Source of the DNA: Paraflavitalea pollutisoli
Lineage (GTDB): Bacteria; Bacteroidota; Bacteroidia; Chitinophagales; Chitinophagaceae
Reading direction: 5' to 3'
Assembly (NCBI RefSeq): GCF_029360705.1
Contig: NZ_JARKMX010000004.1
Location: 310,001 to 374,000, forward strand
Length of the DNA stretch: 64,000 nucleotides
Shown here: positions 52,737 to 61,825 of the stretch, piece by piece
Layout of the letters: each line of letters begins with the position of its first letter
Numbering within the stretch: position 1 is the first letter of the stretch
The notes under the pieces: generated by a model
What the model was told of the DNA's origin: nothing
Seen by the model: only the letters and a program-made list of their open reading frames with translations
The model's database searches: none
Position numbers and translations under genes: made by a program

Positions 52737-54026
52737 ATGAACAACAATACATTTTTTTCAAGAAACCTGCTGGTAGCAATGCTCGGCATACTACTCGTAG
52801 CCGGCAGCTGTAAAGAGCGCTCACAAGCGCCGATTGGCGGAGAAGCTACCGCTATCCGTCCTTTTACTGCCAAAGTCGCTGATGAAGCGATCACGGACCT
52901 GAAGCGTCGTATCAAAGACACGCGTTTTCCTGACAAAGAAACTGTGTCGGACCGGTCGCAAGGGGTACGCCTGGAGAAATTCAAAGCACTGATGGGGTAC
53001 TGGGGTGACAGTTATGACTGGCGTAAGGCAGAAGCGAAGCTGAACGCCTTCCCGCAGTTCATTACCAATATCGATGGACTTGATATCCACTTTATTCATG
53101 TGAAGTCGAAACACGCCAATGCGTTGCCTGTTATCGTTACGCATGGCTGGCCTGGCTCTGTTTTTGAGCAGATCAAGATCATTGCACCCCTGACCGATCC
53201 AACTGCTTTTGGCGGTCAGGCACAGGATGCTTTTGATGTGGTGATCCCTTCTATGCCGGGGTATGGCTATTCGGGCAAACCCACCACGCCCGGCTGGGGA
53301 CCCGAGCGGATCGCCAAAGCCTGGGATGTACTGATGAAAAGGCTAGGGTATAGTAAGTACGTGTCGCAAGGTGGCGACTGGGGGGCTGTAGTGGCTGATG
53401 CGATGGGCAGACTGGCGCCCGAAGGGCTTGCCGGTATTCACGTCAACATGCCTGCGACGGTTCCGGCAGATATAGCTAAAGCTTTGCAATGTGGTGAACC
53501 GGCACCGGCAGGTCTCAGTCCAGAAGAAAGGAAAGCGTACGAATCGATGAATGAGTTGTATACCCGGGGTGGTGGTTATGCCGGTATCATGGTCACCAGG
53601 CCACAGACTTTGGCCTATAGCCTGGCTGATTCCCCTTCGGGCCAGGCTGCTTTCTACTACGACAAGTTCGACGACTGGACCTTCAGCGGCGGTGATGCCG
53701 AAAAAGTGTTGTCGAAAGATGATATGCTGGACGATATCACGCTTTATTGGATGACCAATACCGGTGGCAGTTCCGCCAACCTGTATTGGGAGAACAACAA
53801 TAACAATTTCAACGTCGTGCAACAGAAGACGCAGGAGATCAAAGTACCGGTAGCCATCACGGTATTTCCCGGTGAGATCTACCAGGCACCCAAAAGTTGG
53901 GCGGAGAAGGCATATCCCAAGCTGTCGTATTACCACCAGGTGGATAAAGGCGGTCATTTTGCCGCCTGGGAGCAGCCTCAGTTGTTTGCCGAAGAACTCC
54001 GCGCCGCTTTCAAAACTGTACGTTAA
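52737..54026 (+). CDS. Epoxide hydrolase (EHN/microsomal type), lipoprotein
   Basis: A 429-residue paralogue of the epoxide hydrolase at 45068. It differs in having a lipoprotein signal (LLVAMLGILLVAGS then CKERS), so it is membrane-anchored. The EHN domain (IRPFTAKVADEAITDLKRRI), THGWPGSV, the nucleophile Asp in YVSQGGDWGAVVA and the His in VDKGGHFAAWEQP are all present. It is followed 26 bp later by another hydrolase gene, with which it likely forms an operon. Confidence 0.92.
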   Translation: MNNNTFFSRNLLVAMLGILLVAGSCKERSQAPIGGEATAIRPFTAKVADEAITDLKRRIKDTRFPDKETVSDRSQGVRLEKFKALMGYWGDSYDWRKAEAKLNAFPQFITNIDGLDIHFIHVKSKHANALPVIVTHGWPGSVFEQIKIIAPLTDPTAFGGQAQDAFDVVIPSMPGYGYSGKPTTPGWGPERIAKAWDVLMKRLGYSKYVSQGGDWGAVVADAMGRLAPEGLAGIHVNMPATVPADIAKALQCGEPAPAGLSPEERKAYESMNELYTRGGGYAGIMVTRPQTLAYSLADSPSGQAAFYYDKFDDWTFSGGDAEKVLSKDDMLDDITLYWMTNTGGSSANLYWENNNNNFNVVQQKTQEIKVPVAITVFPGEIYQAPKSWAEKAYPKLSYYHQVDKGGHFAAWEQPQLFAEELRAAFKTVR

Positions 54027-54067
54027 TCATCTATTACCAATAAACGCATTGTATGAAATTCATTAGT

Positions 54068-55102
54068 ATGCACAATCGTCGTTCCTTTATTCAATCAGCT
54101 GCCAAAGTGATCGCATTAGGTCCGCTGGCAGCAGCGACGCCCCACCTGGTATCCTCCATTGTTACGCCCGCTGCAAGCGCTCCTGCGACTTCCGGTAATG
54201 CTTTTGCCGGTAAGATCAAACAGATCAAAGCAGGAGAATTGAATGTAGGGTATGTCGACGAAGGGCCACGTGATGGGCAGACGGTATTGTTGTTGCATGG
54301 CTGGCCTTACGACATCAATAGTTTTGCTGAAGTAGTGCCCATCCTTAACAAGAAAGGTTATCGCACCGTTGTGCCTTACCTGCGTGGATATGGAACTACG
54401 GAGTTTCTGTCCGAGCAAACTTTCCACAATGGACAGCAGTCTGTCTTTGCAGTAGATGCCATAGCATTGCTGGACGCCTTGCAGATCGATCAGGCGATTG
54501 TCGCAGGTTTCGACTGGGGTGCCCGAACTGCCTGCATCCTGGCAGCCTTGTGGCCCAAACGTTTCAAAGCGCTGGTGTCCGTGAGCGGTTACCTGGTAGG
54601 TAATCAGATTGTCGGCAAGCAGCCCTTGCCACCTGCCGCCGAATTGCAGTGGTGGTATCAGTTCTACTTTGCCACGGAACGTGGCAAGGTGGGGTATACG
54701 AAGAACACCGCGGCCTTCGCCAAACTGATCTGGCAGCAGGCATCGCCTACCTGGAAGTTTGATGATGCCACCTTTGGTATCACAGCGGCCGCACTGAACA
54801 ACCCGGCACATGTCGATATCGTGGTGCACAATTACCGGTGGCGGATGGGCATAGCAGACGGAGACACCAAGTACAATGACCTGGAACAACAGCTGGCTGC
54901 CGCACCTGCGATCACGATACCGACGATCACGATCGAAGGTGACAACAATGGTGCACCACATCCGGATGCCACTGCCTACGCTGCGAAGTTTACGGGAAAG
55001 TATAGCCATAAGGTTTTCAAAAACACAGGTCATAATCCACCACAGGAGTCACCGGCCGCTTTTGCAGCCGCCGTGATCGAAGTGGCTGGTTATGTGGCTT
55101 AA
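54068..55102 (+). CDS. Alpha/beta hydrolase with Asp nucleophile, Tat-exported
   Basis: About 344 residues from ATG 54068 (an ATG at 54053 would add five). The N-terminus MHNRRSFIQSAAKVIALGPL has a twin-Arg motif followed by a weakly hydrophobic segment, indicating Tat export. Oxyanion motif LHGWPYDINS, nucleophile GFDWGARTA with Asp in the nucleophile elbow, and His in NTGHNPPQES place it with epoxide hydrolases and haloalkane dehalogenases rather than esterases. This makes three such enzymes within 10 kb. It overlaps the frame of the following NTF2-like gene only if that gene starts at 55092. Confidence 0.88.
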   Translation: MHNRRSFIQSAAKVIALGPLAAATPHLVSSIVTPAASAPATSGNAFAGKIKQIKAGELNVGYVDEGPRDGQTVLLLHGWPYDINSFAEVVPILNKKGYRTVVPYLRGYGTTEFLSEQTFHNGQQSVFAVDAIALLDALQIDQAIVAGFDWGARTACILAALWPKRFKALVSVSGYLVGNQIVGKQPLPPAAELQWWYQFYFATERGKVGYTKNTAAFAKLIWQQASPTWKFDDATFGITAAALNNPAHVDIVVHNYRWRMGIADGDTKYNDLEQQLAAAPAITIPTITIEGDNNGAPHPDATAYAAKFTGKYSHKVFKNTGHNPPQESPAAFAAAVIEVAGYVA

Positions 55103-55112
55103 AACGAAAAGT

Positions 55113-55610
55113 ATGCTGGACACAAAAAAACTGGAGCAGGCATTCGGACAGGGTGCAAGGTCCAGAAAGGCCGAGGCGGCGCATCGCGGATTCGCGGGCG
55201 CCGTTGCGGCTTTGGAAACATTCTATTATGCCTTCAATAACCGGGATATCGATGCCATGCATGATGTGTGGGACGAAGTCGATCAGATTCAACTCAACAA
55301 CCCGGTGGGCGGTATTATCAGGGGCCGCGAGGAAGTGATGGCTTTATATACGAGGATCTTTTATGGCCATGCCCGGGTATGGGTGGAGCTGTCGGATATC
55401 TTTTACTATGCGTCGGAGGAGATGGTGGTCTTTGCCGGTACGGAACACGGTGCATTTACACGTGAGGGTATTACCATCCCCTTAAAGATCAGAACGACCC
55501 GCTTGTTTACCTACCGTGATCACCATCCACACCAATGGGTGCAGGTACACCACCATGGCTCTATCGACGATGCCGATGTACTGCAACGGTACCAGGCCGC
55601 TGTGTTGTGA
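55113..55610 (+). CDS. SnoaL/DUF4440-like NTF2-fold protein
   Basis: A 165-residue NTF2-fold protein; ATG 55113 (MLDTKKLEQAFGQGARSRKA) is preferred to 55092, which would overlap the preceding gene by 11 bp. The core is ALETFYYAFNNRDIDAMHDV, HARVWVELSDIFYYAS and WVQVHHHGSID, matching the SnoaL-like_3 group. It is likely the last gene of the epoxide hydrolase operon and stops directly against the convergent sigma54 regulator. Confidence 0.83.
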   Translation: MLDTKKLEQAFGQGARSRKAEAAHRGFAGAVAALETFYYAFNNRDIDAMHDVWDEVDQIQLNNPVGGIIRGREEVMALYTRIFYGHARVWVELSDIFYYASEEMVVFAGTEHGAFTREGITIPLKIRTTRLFTYRDHHPHQWVQVHHHGSIDDADVLQRYQAAVL

Positions 55611-57485
55611 TTACTGGATATCAGACTTCCTGATGCCTAATTTTTTCATGCGGGAGGCCAGGGTAGTAGGTGGCAGGTTGAGTATTTCCGCAGCTCCACC
55701 GACGCCCCACACCCTTCCTTTGCATTTCTGGAGGATGTGGATGATGTGATCGCGCTCATTTTCGTGAATAGTCTTGAGCCGAAGATCTTCCTGTTCTGGC
55801 TGTAATTTACGGGCAGGGGCATCGGGTAGGGTACTGTCTTCGATCATATTGTTACGGGCCATCAGCACGCCCCGCTCGATGAAGTTTTCCAACTCGCGGA
55901 TATTGCCAGGCCAGTGATAGGCAGCCATGGAGTTGGCCACGCGGTCCGACACTCCAACGATCGAGCGTCCTGTCTTTTCGCCAAACAGCTTGATGAAATG
56001 GCGGGTCAGCAAGGGGATGTCTTCCACCCGTTGCCGCAATGGTGGCAGTTCAATTGGGAATACATTCAGCCGATAATATAAGTCGAGCCGGAAGCGACCT
56101 TCCGCGACTTCTTTTTCCAGGTTGCGGTTGGTGGCGGCGATGACACGCACATTCACTTTGGTGGGTTCTTTCGCGCCAATACGCTCTATGTATTTTTCCT
56201 GCAGTACGCGCAGCAGTTTGACTTGTAGCTCCAGGGGCATTTCGCCGATCTCGTCGAGGAAGATGGTGCCCTGATCGGCTTTTTCAAATTTACCAATACG
56301 TTTATCGGTGGCGCCTGTAAAGGCGCCTTTTTCATGGCCAAACAGTTCAGACTCGATGAGGGTTGGTGGCAGGGCCGCGCAATTCACTTTGATGAATGGT
56401 TTGCCTTTGCGGGGCGACCCGTTGTGAATGCAGTCGGCGATCCTTTCCTTACCCGTACCACTTTCGCCAAGTATCAGCACCGACGTATCGGAACTGGCCA
56501 CGCGGGTGATCAGGTCAAATACATTCAGGATCAGCGGGCTCTGGCCAACGATGCCTTCAAATTGATTACTGGTAGTCAGGACGTCTGTTTTGGGCCTGAG
56601 CGGCTGGTTGAGCTGCACGCTGGCCGGTGGCTTAGTCATGGAATTTGCCACGACGGCAGTGAGTGTGGACTGCAGTTGTTTGTACAGGTTGACGACTTCG
56701 TCGGTATAGGTGCCCTGTTGACGGGAATAGACCGAAAGGTGGAAGCGGAAGTCTGGGGCGATGTCGAGGTAGAGTGACGTGCAGGACCGCAGGCTGAAAG
56801 TATCATTCAGCATATCGTAGAGAGAGGTCGTATTGACCAAAGGAAGTAATTCCTGCATGGTCAATCCGGCGATGGTCAGCAATTCGGACAGCCCGATCTG
56901 TTGGTATTCATCAAATCCGATACGCAAACAGCTGTAGCTGTACTGTGGGTCATCGGCAATGCGATTGAAGCCGGCCGTGAGATAGTCGAAAGGTATACAG
57001 GTCTGCAAGGCACGCGCAATAGCCTGCAGTTTAACAGGCCAGCTATCGTTGCTGTTGCCGATGTTCTTCAGTTGTTGTTGTACTTTCTCCAGTTTGCGTA
57101 AAGTGGCTTCGCGGCTGTATTCGTGGCGGTAGCGCGCAATGTCGAGCATCACGAGCAGGTCCCTTTCGCGATAGGGTTTGATGAGAAAGCCGTAGGGTTG
57201 GGTGGCTTTGGCTGCATTGAGTACCTCTTCATTGGAATTGGCGGAGAGATACACAAAAGCAATGTGTTCATTGTTGAGTTCCCTGGCCAGGTCGATACCT
57301 GTTTGTTTGCCTTTTACGAATATATCGAGCAAAACGATATCAGGCCGCTCTTGTGCGATCAGCTCTTTGGCTTCCGCAACGGAGTGGGCAATACCCGTAA
57401 CGTCGTATCCCGCTCGCTTCAGCAGGATACGCAGATAGTCAGCTTCGATGAACTGATCTTCTACGATTAAAATTTTCTCCCTCAT
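55611..57485 (-). CDS. Sigma54-dependent response regulator (receiver-GAF-AAA+-HTH)
   Basis: A 624-residue enhancer-binding protein. The receiver domain (1-125) has the acidic pair VEDQ and the phosphoacceptor Asp54 in [11 protein letters not shown], with the Lys in [14 protein letters not shown]-like region (about 150-300) follows, then the AAA+ domain with Walker A GESGTGKE, the sigma54 contact loop GAFTGA, Walker [11 protein letters not shown], and a Fis-type helix-turn-helix ([20 protein letters not shown]). No kinase gene is adjacent. It is divergent from the isochorismatase-like gene, which has a sigma54-like sequence in front of it. Confidence 0.93.
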   Translation of the reverse strand: MREKILIVEDQFIEADYLRILLKRAGYDVTGIAHSVAEAKELIAQERPDIVLLDIFVKGKQTGIDLARELNNEHIAFVYLSANSNEEVLNAAKATQPYGFLIKPYRERDLLVMLDIARYRHEYSREATLRKLEKVQQQLKNIGNSNDSWPVKLQAIARALQTCIPFDYLTAGFNRIADDPQYSYSCLRIGFDEYQQIGLSELLTIAGLTMQELLPLVNTTSLYDMLNDTFSLRSCTSLYLDIAPDFRFHLSVYSRQQGTYTDEVVNLYKQLQSTLTAVVANSMTKPPASVQLNQPLRPKTDVLTTSNQFEGIVGQSPLILNVFDLITRVASSDTSVLILGESGTGKERIADCIHNGSPRKGKPFIKVNCAALPPTLIESELFGHEKGAFTGATDKRIGKFEKADQGTIFLDEIGEMPLELQVKLLRVLQEKYIERIGAKEPTKVNVRVIAATNRNLEKEVAEGRFRLDLYYRLNVFPIELPPLRQRVEDIPLLTRHFIKLFGEKTGRSIVGVSDRVANSMAAYHWPGNIRELENFIERGVLMARNNMIEDSTLPDAPARKLQPEQEDLRLKTIHENERDHIIHILQKCKGRVWGVGGAAEILNLPPTTLASRMKKLGIRKSDIQ

Positions 57486-57573
57486 GTCGGCAGTTGTTTG
57501 AGCAGCAATCCCTTACGAGGCGTCAAGTTACTGATTCCCGGAGAATTACAGGGCGCTTTTTTTTACCTCCGAT

Positions 57574-57651
57574 ATGGGCTGCCTCATGAATGGAATGGGC
57601 CGCCTCACCGGCGTGGTACTTGACCCGCACCCTGAACCATTGGTAACTTCA
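57574..57651 (+). promoter_or_regulatory. Promoter and direct repeats of the isochorismatase gene
   Basis: ATGGGCTGCCTCA (57574-57586) and ATGGGCCGCCTCA (57595-57607) are 13-bp direct repeats 21 bp apart with one mismatch. They sit at the same distances (43 and 22 bp, counting from the second base of each) from CTTG (57619-57622) as the repeats before the epoxide hydrolases, and TAACTTCA (57644-57651) follows after exactly 21 bp. TGGTACTTGACCCGCA (57614-57629) also fits a sigma54 GG-N10-GC pattern. Confidence 0.5.
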
Positions 57652-57666
57652 TGCAAACGAATTCAA

Positions 57667-58338
57667 ATGGACAAGCATACAGAGAATGGATTTGGCCGCT
57701 ATGGCACCTATGAATCCAAACGTACGGGTATCCTGCTGGTGGACCCCTACAATGACTTTCTGCACCCCAATGGGAAGTCTTATTTCAAGTCGCGGGAAGT
57801 GATCGAGGGGGTGCACCTGCTCGACAATATGCGCAAGGTGATCCGGACCGCCCGCGACCTCGGCATCCAGGTATTTTATGTGCCGCATCACCGCTCCGAA
57901 CCCAATGATTTCAACAACTGGAAATACCCCACCAGTGGTCAGTTGTCGACCAAAGAGCGACAGGTTTTTGCGAAAGATTCCTGGGGTGGCACTTTTCACG
58001 AAGACTTTCAGCCGCAGACCAACGACGTGATCATCAAAGAGCATTGGGCGCAGAATGGTTTTGCGAACACCGACCTCGATCAGCAGTTGAAGCAACACAA
58101 TATAGACCGCGTGATCCTGATCGGCATGCTCGCGAATACCTGTATTGAAGCCACAGGCCGCATGGCCATGGAACTGGGTTACCACGTTACCCTGGTACGC
58201 AATGCCACTGCCACTTATTCGTGGGAGCATATGCATGCGGCGCATGAACTGAACGGCCCCACGTTTGCCCATGCCTTGTTGGAGACCGACGAATTAGTGT
58301 CCATCCTGCTCGGTAATACAGTTGTACAACAAGCCTAA
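57667..58338 (+). CDS. Isochorismatase-like cysteine hydrolase
   Basis: A 223-residue protein from ATG 57667 (MDKHTENGFGRYGTYESKRT); an earlier ATG at 57574 lies within the promoter repeats. The catalytic triad of the family is visible: Asp in ILLVDPYNDFLHP, Lys in VIIKEHWAQNGF and Cys in GMLANTCIEATGRMA. Family members hydrolyse amides, nicotinamide or carbamoyl substrates. Its stop overlaps the frame start of the enoyl-CoA hydratase region, and the true starts are 10 bp apart, so the two genes are co-transcribed. Confidence 0.9.
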   Translation: MDKHTENGFGRYGTYESKRTGILLVDPYNDFLHPNGKSYFKSREVIEGVHLLDNMRKVIRTARDLGIQVFYVPHHRSEPNDFNNWKYPTSGQLSTKERQVFAKDSWGGTFHEDFQPQTNDVIIKEHWAQNGFANTDLDQQLKQHNIDRVILIGMLANTCIEATGRMAMELGYHVTLVRNATATYSWEHMHAAHELNGPTFAHALLETDELVSILLGNTVVQQA

Positions 58339-58348
58339 ATCCAATATT

Positions 58349-59206
58349 ATGAGCTATACAGAAGAAATGATCCCGGGCAGCCCGTTACGGCTACGTAAAC
58401 ACAATCCGGGTTTCTGGCAGGTAACCATCGATGCACCGCCCCTCAACCTATTTGGCCCGGATATGCTCGACGGACTGGAACAACTGGCCAATCAAATGCA
58501 ACGTACACCGGAGTTGCGGGTGATCGTATTTGACAGCGCAGTGGAAGAATTTTTTATCGCACACTTCGACGTCAACCGGGGCGGCGAGGTGCTGCAACGC
58601 AAAACGGCCTCCGGCGTACCGCCCTGGTTGAATATCGCGATGCTGCTGCACGAATCGCCCGTGATCAGCATTGCCTGTATCCGCGGGCGAACGCGCGGTG
58701 TGGGTGTCGAGTTTTCGGCAGCCTGTGATCTGCGGTTTGCGAGCGAGCTGGCAGTCTTTGGCCAGATCGAAGTGGGACTTAGCACCATTCCAGGAGGCGG
58801 CAGTATGGAGTTCCTGCCCTTGCTGATCGGCCGGGCACGGGCCTTGGAGCTCATCGTCGGGTCGGAGGATATCGATGCAGCCACGGCCGAGAAATATGGT
58901 CTGATTAACCGGCTGGTGCCCGATGCGCAGTTGAATGAATTTGTATACAACCTGGCCATGCGGATCAGTCAGTTTGACCCGGTCATCACCGGACAGGCAA
59001 AAACCATGATCAACAAACGGTCGCCCAAGCCGTCGCTGGATGATATGGTGTTTTCGCGCACTGCCTTTATCCAGGCCAATCTGCGGCCCGAGCGTAAGCG
59101 GGTGGCGCAACGCATGCAGGACTGGGGGATTCAGCAATACAGCGATTTCGAATTGAATATGGGCGCCTACCTGAATCATATCGGGAAAGACGAGCATAGT
59201 TTATAA
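58349..59206 (+). CDS. Enoyl-CoA hydratase/isomerase family protein
   Basis: A 285-residue crotonase-fold protein; ATG 58349 begins MSYTEEMIPGSPLRLRKHNP. Recognisable parts are DSAVEEFFIAHFDVNRGG (first oxyanion strand), IRGRTRGVGVEFSAACDLRF (second) and EVGLSTIPGGGSMEFLPLLI, followed by the helical tail VITGQAKTMINKRSPKP. The CoA-binding residues fit, but whether it hydrates, isomerises or hydrolyses is open. It lies between an isochorismatase and an SRPBCC-like protein, in one operon. Confidence 0.9.
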   Translation: MSYTEEMIPGSPLRLRKHNPGFWQVTIDAPPLNLFGPDMLDGLEQLANQMQRTPELRVIVFDSAVEEFFIAHFDVNRGGEVLQRKTASGVPPWLNIAMLLHESPVISIACIRGRTRGVGVEFSAACDLRFASELAVFGQIEVGLSTIPGGGSMEFLPLLIGRARALELIVGSEDIDAATAEKYGLINRLVPDAQLNEFVYNLAMRISQFDPVITGQAKTMINKRSPKPSLDDMVFSRTAFIQANLRPERKRVAQRMQDWGIQQYSDFELNMGAYLNHIGKDEHSL

Positions 59207-59223
59207 CAATAAAACAGACGTTT

Positions 59224-59751
59224 ATGCAATTAGCAGATCAACTGGTAGATTCCAGTTACAGCGCAGTCATCAATGCACCGATCGAAAAGATCAATATACC
59301 TGATTGGGTATTCAGTTTGCCGGAAAAAGAATACCAGGCCTGTTCACCGGCGCATGTGTCGGCTGCTACAACCGTTGGTGCCGATGGACGCCGTATGTCT
59401 ATCAATGTGGAAGTGATCGGTGGCAGTCCGATGGTGCAGCATTACCAGGAGGAAGTGTCGGAACCGCATCATTTGGTGCTGACCTCTTTTTCAGATGTGT
59501 TTTCGCCCACGGGCCGTATCGTGATCCATGTGCGTTGGGAACTCAGTGTGAAAAAGATCAGTGATACGCAAACCGAATTTACAAACCGGGTCACTACACA
59601 TGCAACCGAAGACATGATCGTGAGCCTGGAAAAGTCGGGCATTCCCTATTCGGTGTTCAAGGCGCAACGGCAGCCAGCTTCCACCTATCACAACCAGATG
59701 GAAACGCCGTTGTTTGCGGCCAGCATCGAGCGGGCTGCGATGCGCGCGTAG
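59224..59751 (+). CDS. SRPBCC (START-like) protein
   Basis: A 175-residue protein with a probable helix-grip fold: ADQLVDSSYSAVINAPIEKI is the usual start of SRPBCC domains, then VGADGRRMSINVEVIGGSPM, HHLVLTSFSDVFSPTGRIVI and a long C-terminal helix. Such proteins bind hydrophobic ligands, act as cyclases or help aromatase steps. It is the third gene of the operon and ends at a strong terminator. Confidence 0.7.
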   Translation: MQLADQLVDSSYSAVINAPIEKINIPDWVFSLPEKEYQACSPAHVSAATTVGADGRRMSINVEVIGGSPMVQHYQEEVSEPHHLVLTSFSDVFSPTGRIVIHVRWELSVKKISDTQTEFTNRVTTHATEDMIVSLEKSGIPYSVFKAQRQPASTYHNQMETPLFAASIERAAMRA

Positions 59752-59757
59752 ATTTCA

Positions 59758-59810
59758 ACTGTACAGCCAGGTCATGTCCTCGGACGGGGACCAGGCTGTA
59801 CAGTGTTTTT
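59758..59810 (+). terminator. Terminator after the SRPBCC gene
   Basis: ACTGTACAGCC (59758-59768) pairs perfectly with GGCTGTACAGT (59794-59804), with GGTC/GACC extending the stem inward, followed by GTTTTT. This is a strong intrinsic terminator that ends the cluster. Confidence 0.88.
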
Positions 59811-59950
59811 GCTGGCAGTGTTACAGAGGTTGCCTACCTCCATCCATCCGTCTGGTGTCGAAACCATTGACCACCTGTATCGACGCTCCTCCCTATGGCA
59901 TCATTTTGGTAGTTGTGCAGCAAACCTATTGCTGTACCAACCACCCACAC

Positions 59951-61327
59951 ATGTTACACAAAACCTGCCCTCCTTTTGTCGCGATGATACTCGGTTGTTG
60001 TTTATTGGGTCTCACCAGCGCCTGCCAGCAGGCACCGGTCCAAGGGGTCTATGCCGGCGTAGAATTGAGCCTGAGTACCATGATGGGGGGCATGAACCGC
60101 ACAGATCATGTCATTCTCTTTCGCAATGATGGCACCTTCACCGATGAGTTGGAAGAAGCCGACTGGCAAACGGCCGTAAAAGGAATCTTTGTCAAAAAGG
60201 GCAATGAACTGTTGCTGACCTACCACAAAAAAAAGCGGAACGGGGAGACCCGGGTCGTAGATTATACGATCAACAAGAGCGGCACGTTGTCGAGAGGCAC
60301 CTACGTACTGTTTGAGATGGAAGAGGCCAACAAGATACAGCCCGGCGGTTACCGTTTTTCCCATATGCGGGGAACGGGCGGTATCGGTACCCCTACAGCC
60401 TATGTGGGGTCGAGCTCCAATGCCTACCTGCATTTCGATGGAAAAGGGCGATTCTCCAATGAATCTACGACTTATACCTCCGTGATTGGTGATAACATCA
60501 GCGGTGGCTCCGGTAGCAGTAAGGAAGGCAAGGGAGCCTACACCCTGAAAGACGGGTTACTGACACTTACGCATGATGATGGCAAGGTTACGAAGCATAG
60601 TTTCTTCTCGAGCCCCGGTGGTGGCAAAGATGGGCCGATGGCTGTAGTAGATGGCCGGTTTTATTTCATGAAAGACGAGGCGGACGCTAACAAGAAAAAA
60701 GGAGCCAGTACCGATAACAAACTGCCGGTTGCTGCTGAGTTGCTGACGGCGGTACGCAACCAGCACGGTGGTGATAAGATCGATGGCGTCCAAACGATCG
60801 GCGCAGAAGCGGGATTCAGTGGTATTACTGTAAAATCGTTTATCGACCTCACCCGCAAACGGGTCCGGCATGAATCTTACCAAAAAGGCCAATTGCTGGT
60901 CGTAGAGCAGATCACCCCCGATAGCAGTTGGCAATGGGTCAGAGGAAAGACGACGGCCCTGACCAAACAACGACTGCAGGAGTCAGCCTATAGCTTGTAT
61001 ACTGGTATCACAGGCCTGAACAAAAGCAGAAACGCCGCCTTTGCTGCCGGAACGGTCAAGGCGGATGGTGGTGGCTACGAAGTGGCCTTTGCCGTCGATG
61101 GCCATCCCATCGTATACCAGATCGACAGCAAAAACCAGGTGGTGGGCGATATCATCACCATTGGCTCCGCCAAACATACCGCCCGCTACAGCGACTTTCG
61201 GAACATCGATGGTTTGCTCATCCCTTTCAAAGCAAAAGCCAGCGATGGCAAGAACAACGTTACCATACAATATACTTCCTACAAGGTCAATGGCCCATTG
61301 GATACAGATTGGGAATTGCCGCGCTAG
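59951..61327 (+). CDS. Lipoprotein with LolA-like C-terminal domain
   Basis: A 458-residue lipoprotein from ATG 59951 with the signal MLHKTCPPFVAMILGCCLLG to SACQ. The first half is beta-rich with repeated extended strands (FRNDGTFTDELEEADWQTAV, HFDGKGRFSNESTTYTSVIG), resembling a lipocalin-like module. The second half (about 255-458) has QHGGDKIDGVQTIGAEAGFS, GKTTALTKQRLQESAYSLYT and FRNIDGLLIPFKAKASDGKN, a pattern seen in LolA-like domains that follow many M16 peptidases and outer-membrane lipoproteins of Bacteroidota. No enzyme activity can be assigned. Upstream codons to 59714 extend the frame but overlap the previous gene and terminator. Its stop shares CTAG with the convergent GNAT gene. 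Confidence 0.68.
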   Translation: MLHKTCPPFVAMILGCCLLGLTSACQQAPVQGVYAGVELSLSTMMGGMNRTDHVILFRNDGTFTDELEEADWQTAVKGIFVKKGNELLLTYHKKKRNGETRVVDYTINKSGTLSRGTYVLFEMEEANKIQPGGYRFSHMRGTGGIGTPTAYVGSSSNAYLHFDGKGRFSNESTTYTSVIGDNISGGSGSSKEGKGAYTLKDGLLTLTHDDGKVTKHSFFSSPGGGKDGPMAVVDGRFYFMKDEADANKKKGASTDNKLPVAAELLTAVRNQHGGDKIDGVQTIGAEAGFSGITVKSFIDLTRKRVRHESYQKGQLLVVEQITPDSSWQWVRGKTTALTKQRLQESAYSLYTGITGLNKSRNAAFAAGTVKADGGGYEVAFAVDGHPIVYQIDSKNQVVGDIITIGSAKHTARYSDFRNIDGLLIPFKAKASDGKNNVTIQYTSYKVNGPLDTDWELPR

Positions 61328-61782
61328 TGCGTATAGCTTTCGGGTAAGTCGTCTGCGTATTGCAGATGAATACCAGGCCGGGATATTTCCAGGGCGAAAG
61401 CTGGATTGGCCAGGTCTTTAAAGTCAAACTGGCGGTACAGGCTATGGGCATCACGGGTATTGAGCATGATCCTGCGCAAACGTTTTGCCCAGTCCTGTTT
61501 CAGTATATGTGCTAGTATTTGCTTCGCTACGCCCTGACCCTGGTGCTCGGGTAGTACCATAAAATCGGCAAACCAGGCAAAGGTGTAGTAATCGGTGACA
61601 ACGCGGCCAAATCCCACCTGCTTGTCATCCAGAAAAGCCCCCACACAATACGAATGTGTCATGGACCGCTCCACGAAAGCATAGGAGATGCCCTTCGCCC
61701 AATAGGAATGCTCACTCAGGAAGGCATGTACGGTTTTAATATCCATATTGTCCTTTCCCGTTCTGATGGTGATTGATTGCAT
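61324..61782 (-). CDS. GNAT family N-acetyltransferase
   Basis: A 152-residue acetyl-CoA-dependent acyltransferase. The CoA-binding signature is VLPEHQGQGVAKQILAHILK (Q/RxxGxG/A), and motif B is LRRIMLNTRDAHSLYRQFDF. An N-terminal region (HAFLSEHSYWAKGISYAFVE) is typical of small GNATs of this type. The acceptor is unknown. It is divergent from the MocR-type regulator at 61876, which probably controls it, and its stop overlaps the stop of the lipoprotein gene by four bases. Confidence 0.92.
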   Translation of the reverse strand: MQSITIRTGKDNMDIKTVHAFLSEHSYWAKGISYAFVERSMTHSYCVGAFLDDKQVGFGRVVTDYYTFAWFADFMVLPEHQGQGVAKQILAHILKQDWAKRLRRIMLNTRDAHSLYRQFDFKDLANPAFALEISRPGIHLQYADDLPESYTH

Positions 61783-61825
61783 GTGCGTTCATTTATACGG
61801 CAAAGTTATCAGCGGGGCAAGGATA

